NCBI RefSeq assembly: GCF_921293095.1
Contig: NC_060258.1
Location: 3,658,001-3,722,000 of the forward strand
Origin: Ischnura elegans
Taxonomy: Eukaryota; Arthropoda; Insecta; Odonata; Coenagrionidae
DNA: 64,000 nucleotides
Reading direction: 5' to 3'
In this document: positions 56,104-64,000 of the stretch, one piece after another
How the letters are laid out: every line of letters starts with the position of its first letter
Numbering within the stretch: position 1 is the stretch's first letter
Translations under genes and position numbers: made by a program
The notes under the pieces: model-generated
The model's input: only the letters and a program-made list of their open reading frames with translations
Databases searched by the model: none
What the model was told of the DNA's origin: nothing

Positions 56104-58837
56104 GATAATGCTGGGTGCCAATCAATGGGGTCAAAATAAAAATGTAAATAACTATAAATGATAACAATAAAACCTCCTCTTTCCCCTGAGACCATTCAAG
56201 CTGGCTGAAATCATGTTTGCACAAGATTTTAGTGGCAACCAAAAATGAAATGGCTGACATGACCAGATTACTTTGCACACCTTAGTGCGGAATGCTTCTC
56301 AATATGCTATCCACAGTATAAGTGGGAAAATTCTTCCCCTTCCAACTCAGACATTATTCTATCCTGTAGAACCTTGATTTATATTGCCATTTATAACGCA
56401 TTATATGTGGTATTGATATGGTCCTGGGCACAACACGGGGGCAGAAGGATTAGTGTTTTCTCATTATTAGCAAAGGAGAGAAGTAAAACCCTCATTATCT
56501 GTGAATCCATTTTGAGATAGACCGATTTTCAAGCAGTCTATGATGATATTGTCTCCTTAAGTCAGTTATTACACAACTTCTAAACAATAACTCTAGTAAT
56601 TTTTTCGTCATACGAACAAATCAGGACATTCCATGGAAGAAAAAATTATTTCATCAAATATTTAATTCCACCACAGGTATCCCTCACCAAAAACTACAGA
56701 TATGTTACAAAAAACGTCATGTAAAGGAAATTTAGTGACAGGAAAGAAGCATATCACACTCCAGCAGTACAATTTCCACATTCTGAATCATTGACTGATT
56801 TGTTTGGGGCTGTTTTACATCTATGTAGTTGACATGACAAAGAGACAGAAAAATGCAAGTGATTCAAGATTGCAAACATCCAAAATCTTTGATAGCCATT
56901 TTACACGGGTCACGGAATTGCTCAGATTAGAACAGTATTTATTTCTAAAATGGCATGGAATTGCACAAATGCTTGAACGAAATTAGAATAGGGGCTATTT
57001 TGGCATCTCACACCCACCGATTGTTGTATGTGTTCTAGCATTTCACTGCTATACACGATGCATTTTATGACTGCACCTTCGCACACACATCAGATTCTTC
57101 AACAGAACAGTAAAGCGAGCCTTACACCTTCAATCCTGAAACATGAAAGTAGTCTCCTGTGGCCATAACGTAAGGATCAAGAGGCAGGACAAAACAAATA
57201 CTGTGTTGGTCTCATAGTAGTGAAACTCAAACGGATACCCATTACAAGCTCTCAGCTCAGACAAATCCTTTGCAATGGATGAAGGTGCTTTCCTAGTGTT
57301 TCTTCGGCACTAGCACAGCGCAAAGGAAACTGAGAGAATGGAAGGGACCTTGAATAATTTCCTTTGGTTGAGAGAGAGAGACATTCATTCTACATAAAGG
57401 TAACACGTTTCCTTCATGTTTACATTATTTGTATTGTTATCTTTTGTAGTTTCAATTACTAAATGAATAAGTTGGATTTGGTTCTTTATTGTACCTCCCT
57501 TGCTCATAAAAATGTTATATGAGGGTCTGGCTAATTCCTATGTTGAGATAAAGCAGGAAGATTGATTGAAGAAAAAGAGAGCAATCTTGAGATTCATCTA
57601 TGCTGTAGCAAAGACAAGAGGCTAGAAAGGAGAAATGAGACAGTACACCATGGGACTCCTCCATGGGATGTGTGACATTTCTCTCACAAGAATGGTGGTG
57701 AAATTACGCTAATATTGACCTACCTACCTAAGTAGATGAGGGTGGTCAGACTTTTTGCCTCATGTTGTGCAACAGACGGTCACACATATAGTGAACAGAC
57801 GTTTGAATTAATCTGGATATGCGATCATTCCATATAAAATCAACCAATATTTTGACCAAATGACACTCACCGACTCGGATTTTCATGAAACTTGCCATGG
57901 TCATACATCCTGGTAAAACTAAAGATTATGTACAATTATCCTCCAATTGTCAATTGTTAATGATGTATGAGCAATTGAACTTTGGGCGTGACCCCTAAAG
58001 TGCAGCAACGTAAAACACATGGTGATTTTTATTTTCATCCATAACTCCATTCCTGTGAGATGAAAAGCCATGATTTTTTTCTAAAGCTAAGTGTTCCATA
58101 TTGATCCCCCGACTATCTTAAATATTCACTACATGAAGTAATTCAGCTGCAAAACAATAAAGTTTACAAAAAAATCTCGCTTGTACCATTGTTTGTTGTC
58201 AGTATCCACAGGAAAGGGCCATGCAAATACAGACTCATGGTTCATTTAAGTAATCATTAATGTATGAATAAAGATCCTGATGAAAAAATCATGAGTTCGA
58301 CGTTACTTTTGGTAAAAAAAATACTCATCGTTGGTCACGGGAAAAAATGGCTCTTTTTCAAGGCACATAGAAATAACACAATTTAGAGGAGATATGAGCT
58401 AATACTAATGTTTAAACAATATTGCAATAAAATAATAATAAAATGGAATGACCCAATGTCAATTTGGATGTGTCCTAAATGTTAAAAATTCTACCACGAG
58501 AATACTTTTATAACTAAACATTTATATTATTGTATCTTCCTATATATTTTGGTCATAAATGAACAATTCTTTATAGATATTTTTAATTAAATGGTTTCAT
58601 TAAATGTGTGTTTACTCTTTTCAATGGTCTACCATCTCTGATGTTATACATAAGAATATCGTTAATGAGTTTTCCTGTAAATAAATGAAATGAAATAATG
58701 TATTGATGACGCCTTCATAAAGGGTGACCAGACATCCGGGTTGGTCTAGCCATTTCATCCTTTGTAGATTACGTTCAGTGCCTGGGCAGATCTTTTAAGA
58801 ATGGGGACTTGTCCTCCTTTTCAAAAATTATGTTACA
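56104..58837. other. Intron sequence, no feature seen
   Basis: Part of the long intron between exons at 62.8 and 56.0 kb. There is a short GA tract near 57370. An additional phase-0 exon in this interval cannot be excluded. Confidence 0.4.
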
Positions 58838-58841
58838 TTAA

Positions 58842-61471
58842 CCCATTATTCCCCAGACTGCATATAAGGCTTTTACCTTTGGTTATTTCGTATTTTACGG
58901 TTTATTTTGACCTAATTAAGATTAATTTTCAGAATAAATAATTATATTTATCATATCATATGATTTGCGTAATGTTGCGTTTACGCAACGCTGGGAAAAC
59001 CCCGGTAAATAAAAACAAAAAATAACTTTTTAAACTTAGGTTGCGTATTTTATTTTTCATCGTCTTTTCTGATGTAATGTTCAATAATATTCAGCGTGGA
59101 ATTAAACGTAGCACTTTTCACTACATAACTTATCTTTGATTTGCACACTCGACATCTTTGCCGGGAGTTATAAGTATGCTTGCGGATGAAATGCCAAATT
59201 CTCCCTTCACGGGCATCTCTTGGTATGTCATTTTTCCTAAGGTGTCCCGCCAGCGAGCACTGATTTTTATGCCAAGTCAGCATATTCATCAGCATTGTAT
59301 TGGAAACGATTACTTGCCTCAATAAAATCTTACGATCTGAGACCGAAATTCTAACAAAGGAATTGCTTTGCCCGTGACTATGGCGTAAAATCACCACGGA
59401 ATCAACTTAGGACTATCAACCCCTCTTCGGAATAGAGGATTTTTGCCCTAAATCTGGATATGGTAGCATGCAACATAATTATCGAGTAAATCTACCCCTC
59501 CCATTCCCTGATTGTAATCGTTGATGATATTTTGGTTTTCCTCGGGAATCTTCGTGAACACCTTTCAGGAAATAACACTTTCAAGTTCCGCCTCTCCATA
59601 TGGCAAATATTGATAAAAATAGCCTGTAGAAGAGACCAGACAGTACAAGGTATAACCTACTCTGAATTGTTCCCAACGAATAACATTTTAGCTGTGTGCC
59701 ACCTGAAATATGGAACCATTTGTTAGGAAAATTCCTAACTGAATGGAATTTTCGTTTAGTCTGTTGAGAATAGATCCGGCTTTCAAAAATTTATCACTTT
59801 GTGTAGTTGAGAATTATCGGAGAGCTGTCGATATTTATTTAGGTAATTCATCAAACTGAATCCGCGTCATACATTGCCTCACAATTGCGACAGACATCTC
59901 CTCTTAGCTTGTCCAGTACAACTTAGTGCGCAGTAATATATGATACCCCGACAACATTAGTATTCCAATTAATTTTTTTTAATCTGCCTTACTCTGAGTA
60001 AATGCATGGTTATTTATCTCCTCATCGTAGTTATTCGAGTAGCTCAAAATTATTTCAAGTAATTTTCGACTGAGAAATAAGTGACAGATTGGTGAGTGGC
60101 CTCCATACTGAGTAATAAGTGTTTCTATTACTTTTTTCACGCAGAAATTCGGGACTACTACGGAGGTAGATTCTATTTTTTTCACATTTAGATGAACCTG
60201 TTTGTTCTCTGCATCTTTTGCCTGGGCGTGCGCGTTAACTGGACGATTTTTCTTTAGATACTACTTGAGTAAACTGTGATTTGCCTTGAATTGCCTACTG
60301 CAATAATCCATATTTGAAATACTGAGATGTAATCCCCATTGTAGTTCCAAAGTTTAGAAAATATTATACATCACCCCTCCTGTTAATTTATATTCTTCAG
60401 GTACCTTCTTGACGGTTCTTCTAAAGTATACGTCTGAGGCGTAGAAATAACGAATAAAATTTTCTTCACATTTAAATCTGAATGAAACCCCTGGATGAAT
60501 CATTTTTCAAAACGCCGAGCAAAAACTACTGCGGTATTATTGGTATGATTACTGGATGAGAGATAAAGATGCATTTCAGAGGACTATCTAACTGATACGA
60601 ATCCAACTGAAGCTAGATTATTAGCCTTACATCACCTAAGCGATAGAAGAAAAAATAGGTCACTCAGGATTGCACGGAGAAAATTACAATGAGTGAATAG
60701 AGGAACACTCCACCTTCCATCACAATCCTGCTTCAACTAATACGTTTGTCACCCTCTCATTCTATCATCTCTGAAACTGAATGCATCTGAAGCTGAATTT
60801 AACGTCTAGTAAGTAATCCTTCCACTCAACGACATGGCAGTGACATTGCCCTGTATCGGTTCCACGTGTGCGCGCAAGTTTGACCCCACGAAGTACCAGT
60901 GTTCAATGTAAAATTCGTTCTGATGGCCATTTTGGAATTCAAGATGCCATTCACCTTTTGGTTTGCAAACTCACAACCTTTGAGTGCCAAAAATGCAGCT
61001 AAACTGCCTCCAAAAGACTAAGTTGTCGATTAAAAGCCATGCTGACGAGTTTCGTTATGCTTTGAGAAAAGCCCTCTGGTCTACCAGAGAATTCCCATCG
61101 TTGCGTAAACGCAACATTATTTACAACAACCATGTTTATGCCAGTAACGACGGAAGTTTGTGACAAATATAAACATGATGAATAAAGAAACTTCGAACTA
61201 AGAGAAAACATTACCTATAGTAAGATTACTCAATAAATCTTTGTAAAAAATGATTTACAATATGTAGTACTTCAACTCTTCGAAATAGGCAAATTTCGAA
61301 GTAAAATAAAAAATATTATTTTAAAGAAAAATTTTCCAAAAATAACTGAATAAGAACAAAAGGTATTTCAGGAATTCAGAAAACCAGAGAAAAAATATCC
61401 TGACGCAAAGGTTTTTTCTAATAATTACGATTCTATAATGTTGCGTTTACGCAACACTGGGGATTAATGGG
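58842..61471 (-). mobile_element. piggyBac-like element, longest copy
   Basis: 2,630 bp between intact TTAA duplications (58838-58841 and 61472-61475). The ends are CCCATTATTCCCCAG and, in reverse, CCCATTAATCCCCAG. Near each end, and again about 350 bp in on one side, the near-palindrome GTTGCGTAAACGCAAC or its close variant occurs. A transposase C-terminal remnant lies at 59397-59050 on the minus strand, so the element's own coding strand is minus. The N-terminal region is not readable. It is the likely parent type of the shorter relatives at 42050 and 51481. Confidence 0.85.
59050..59397 (-). pseudogene. piggyBac-like transposase, C-terminal remnant
   Basis: An open stretch of about 115 codons ends in TAA about 210 bp from the element end. 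Toward its C-terminus it reads W-H-F-I-R-K-H-T-Y-N-S-R-Q-R-C-R-V-C-K-S-K and finishes E-H-Y-I-R-K-D-D-E-K. This follows the arrangement of the cysteine-rich C-terminal domain of piggyBac transposases (RCxVC then a spaced Cys pair and a final E-x-Y-H). Here most of the later cysteines are replaced, consistent with decay. The catalytic aspartates would lie upstream in sequence now scrambled. Confidence 0.55.
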
Positions 61472-61540
61472 TTAAGTATATTAATCTGCTACTACAAACT
61501 TAGAACTTTTCAAAATTTCTAAATATTTCTTCAGCCTACC

Positions 61541-62002
61541 ATGGAAAAATACAACTGCAGAAAGGGTATTTTCCCAGATATAACCCATGTGGACCACCTA
61601 GAGAAACAAAATAAACATTTCCTCAGTAAAAATTTAAAAACAGAACACTTAAAAATACAAAAATTGCTTGAAAAAGTAATATACACAAACAAAACACAAA
61701 ATCACAATGCTGATAATTTCTTTATTCTATATTGTGAATCTGCAACTATGTGTCAAGTGTCCTGCTTTACCTCCATTCATCCTTTCTTTTTAACCCTTTC
61801 GCACCTTGATGTCGGGAGGAGGCAGCAGATATTTTTACTCATAGAACACCTGCCAGCGGGTACAGTGCAGATGTTTGTCCAATATCCACGTGCATTTTTG
61901 AGAAGTAAGAAATTGTACTTTGCATTGAAAATATTGATTGCGTGTATTGAAAATCTGTTAACAGCTACCATGCTAGGTGTAAAAAATGTAAAAATTGCTT
62001 GA
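61541..62002 (+). other. Unassigned 153-codon open frame
   Basis: An ATG in ACCATGG context opens 153 codons rich in K, N, F and L, without domain or motif. It lies within an intron of the minus-strand gene, just beyond the piggyBac-like element. A TTAACCCTTTCGCACC string at about 61793 inside it looks like yet another TTAA-type element end, which argues against a real gene. Confidence 0.12.
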
Positions 62003-62727
62003 GAAAATTAGGTCCACGAAATATATATCATCATAGATCTAATCAATTTTTACTTATATAAATTATGAAATTGACGCTATATTTCTTCTTATCTTATTTT
62101 AAAAGCATTCAGTGCAGAGCACATCAATTGACAGGCTCTGCCAGTCAGGCCAGGAGTCCACTCTCCGCCTCGATACGTCATTAATATCCAATCCAAGTCC
62201 TTCCACCATGTGTATGACCTTCAACAAGAATCCCTCTTATAAACCGTGTGCACCATTTGTAAAAAGCAGTGTTTGAACGGAAGGTATGTTATGGAAAACT
62301 CCCTCTGATTTTCTTTCTTATTTAATTGACCAATTCTAATGACTTTCATGAAAATCACATCCACATCGAATGAGCAACATGTTAATAGCTAACGAGATGA
62401 TACAAATAAATAAAATACTAAAGAAAATTAGATCCACAGAAAAATATATAAATTCACAGAGCAAATTAATTTTATTGATCCAACTTATAAAATTGACGTT
62501 ATTTTCCAAGCAGCCTACTTTTCCTCTCATCCCTTTCTAAAAGGGTGCTGTCCTCCTTTTTTCACCTCGTGGCATCTGGTCTTCCTAGTCACACAAGCAA
62601 GGGTGACTACCCGTAGAAATGCATTCAATTACACTGGGCTAAAGCAATTTTGTCTAGCAACATAGTAAATATCAATAAATTAAGGTCGTGTAACAAGTGT
62701 TTCACTTTGGATGAGAATAAAACTTAC

Positions 62728-62895
62728 CAACATATTATCTCTGAATTGACGGGAGTCTGGCAGGGGAATGTATATTTCAGTCCTTTGGACTGAATGAGTG
62801 AGATGTGAGGTGCCTTGTATCTCATTTTGAATGAAGTCTTTTGTGTCAGCAGGAGTCCCCAGTTTGTCATCAGTTGCCTCATCCCCTTGGATACT
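62728..62895 (-). CDS. Zinc-finger gene, most upstream exon in window
   Basis: A 168-nt exon of phase 0 to 0, acceptor TTTCTCCACAG and donor TTG/GTAAGT. It encodes 56 residues, S-I-Q-G-D-E-A-T-D-D-K-L-G-T-P through D-S-R-Q-F-R-D-N-M-L, acidic and without a folded domain. Its phase-0 ends are compatible with the next exon at 56097. The N-terminal exon(s), where a ZAD, BTB or similar domain might be expected, lie beyond the window end. Confidence 0.82.
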
Positions 62896-62959
62896 CTGTG
62901 GAGAAAGTAACTGTGATAAACTCACCTCCTTCAATGTCAAAAAATGAAGCACACTCATA

Positions 62960-63617
62960 ATATTGATGAAATAGGATTATCAATGTGATATCCAAGCATT
63001 TGGGTAAAGATTGACATGTTTCTCTTAGTCCAAAACTCAAAAGCTAAACAGCTACTGAAACCAAATTAGGCAGGAAGATACTTGGTATACTCGGTTCACA
63101 TAGTGGCTGTATTACAACATCCTTGGGGCAAGGGAAGAGGAAAAAAAATGTTTTCAACGATAGTGTTCTAAAACGTGAATCTATCATGTTGTATATGTTT
63201 TTGATTAATTTTAAATGTAATTGAACACCTGTTTCTATGTACTCAAATACCAACCCTAGGAAAGAAGAAATACATCTGATATGCTGTCCACTTTCTGAGG
63301 CCGAAAAGTATGAAATCATCATCTGTCTGATCCTGAATGGGAGTGTTATAGGAAAGTGCTTGAGATGAGGAGAAAATGTTCAAAGTCACAAAACATCAAA
63401 GATGGGACAGCAGCTAGAGATACTTGGGACGAATTTCAATGGGTAAGAGAGCAATGCCTGAACAGCCAATGCACTGAATAGTGTAGGGCACATCAAAGAA
63501 CATAAACAGGAATCTAAGAAATTCTGACAGCTCCACATGAATAGTCTGGTGGATGAAACGTTTAATAATTTAGGAGATTTTTAATTTTCAAATCACATCC
63601 CTTATAAAAGTATGTAC
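62960..63617. other. Intron or upstream sequence, no feature seen
   Basis: Sequence upstream of the 62.8-kb exon. One acceptor-flanked open stretch near 63338 was examined, but its phase does not fit the gene. Confidence 0.4.
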
Positions 63618-63623
63618 AGTTAA

Positions 63624-64000
63624 CCCTAGAACGACGGACTGGGTCCATTGGACCCAGTTGGTAGTTTTGAAAGTTTATAATTATGTCAAAAATGCACGAA
63701 ACTGATTTTGACGCCGTGACTTTTCCTAAATGCATGTCCTCTATAAAATAGCAAGTAATAACGAGAATAGGCTCATTACATTTTACGGTATACTACAAAG
63801 TTACATAGTGGACGGACTGGGTCCATTGGACCCAGTTGACTATTTTCAATGCTATGGGTAATTCATTTCAACTTTTCAGCAATTTTCTTATTTACTTTGT
63901 ATTTCTGGGAGATTCAATGCTTGCGGAGTTATAAACAAAGCCGTAGGCAATACTTATTACCAATTAGTGGGCGATTTTTATGGATGGGCTGGAAGCCTTT
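63624..64000 (+). mobile_element. End of a second piggyBac-like element (cut by window)
   Basis: CCCTAGAACGACGG follows TTAA at 63620-63623. The 19-nt palindrome-like CTGGGTCCATTGGACCCAG occurs at 63639-63657 and again at 63817-63835 inside a 28-nt direct repeat (63633-63660 and 63811-63838). TTAA plus a CCCTAGAA start closely resembles classical piggyBac ends, and the subterminal palindrome layout parallels the other family here. The rest of the element lies outside the window. Confidence 0.6.

Noticed and set aside
61790..61975. TTAACCCTTTCGCACC as the end of a further TTAA element
   Set aside because: No inverted partner end was found nearby, so it remains only a suggestive string.
63262..63338. 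Possible extra upstream exon of the zinc-finger gene (acceptor near 63339, D-Q-T-D-D-D-F-I-L-F)
   Set aside because: The only usable donor gives phase 1, which does not fit the phase-0 start of the 62.8-kb exon, and the encoded residues are unlike the other linker exons.

Overview
The window is nuclear DNA from an animal with a large, AT-rich, transposon-laden genome. Spliced exons with GT/AG borders, kilobase-scale introns, a C2H2 zinc-finger gene, a DD34D mariner, Copia, jockey-like, piggyBac-like and hAT-like elements and tRNA-derived SINE pieces all point to an arthropod, most likely an insect. The species cannot be fixed from sequence alone. Nothing suggests bacterial, organellar or viral DNA.

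Layout. 0-5 kb: a diverged segment present three times, each copy keeping the same minus-strand splice-acceptor/donor pair, with other dispersed repeats between. 5-18 kb: no convincing gene, but several repeat families with paralogous copies, a GC-rich foldback at 9.2-9.4 kb and G-rich inverted-repeat elements. 18.47-29.85 kb: an 11.4-kb satellite array of about 142-bp monomers organised into 5-mer and 6-mer subunits and a 16-mer (2,282-bp) higher-order repeat. 29.85-31.14 kb: a mariner with an intact 352-residue transposase ORF, sitting exactly at the array edge. 31-39 kb: dispersed repeats, a composite inverted-repeat element carrying a 91-bp minisatellite, and a 2.26-kb element with long terminal inverted repeats and an 8-bp target duplication.

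40-63 kb: one real host gene can be traced on the minus strand, a multi-exon C2H2 zinc-finger gene. Five internal exons (62.8, 56.0, 54.4, 52.6 and 50.2 kb) join in perfect phase to a large terminal exon (41.68-40.10 kb), giving about 734 residues with the 5' end outside the window. Its finger array ends at a premature stop, and decayed former fingers follow. Its introns hold most of the mobile DNA of this half: a piggyBac-like MITE split by a deleted Copia element, a hAT-like element whose empty site is preserved in an adjacent tandem copy, two further piggyBac-like family members, and a jockey-like LINE tail ending a few bases from a splice donor. The window ends inside what looks like the terminus of a second piggyBac-like element.

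There is no operon-like cooperation between genes. The two stories are a zinc-finger gene evolving inside a dense TE landscape, and a recently homogenised higher-order satellite. Family assignments rest on motifs, terminal repeats and target-site duplications seen here; no database was searched.
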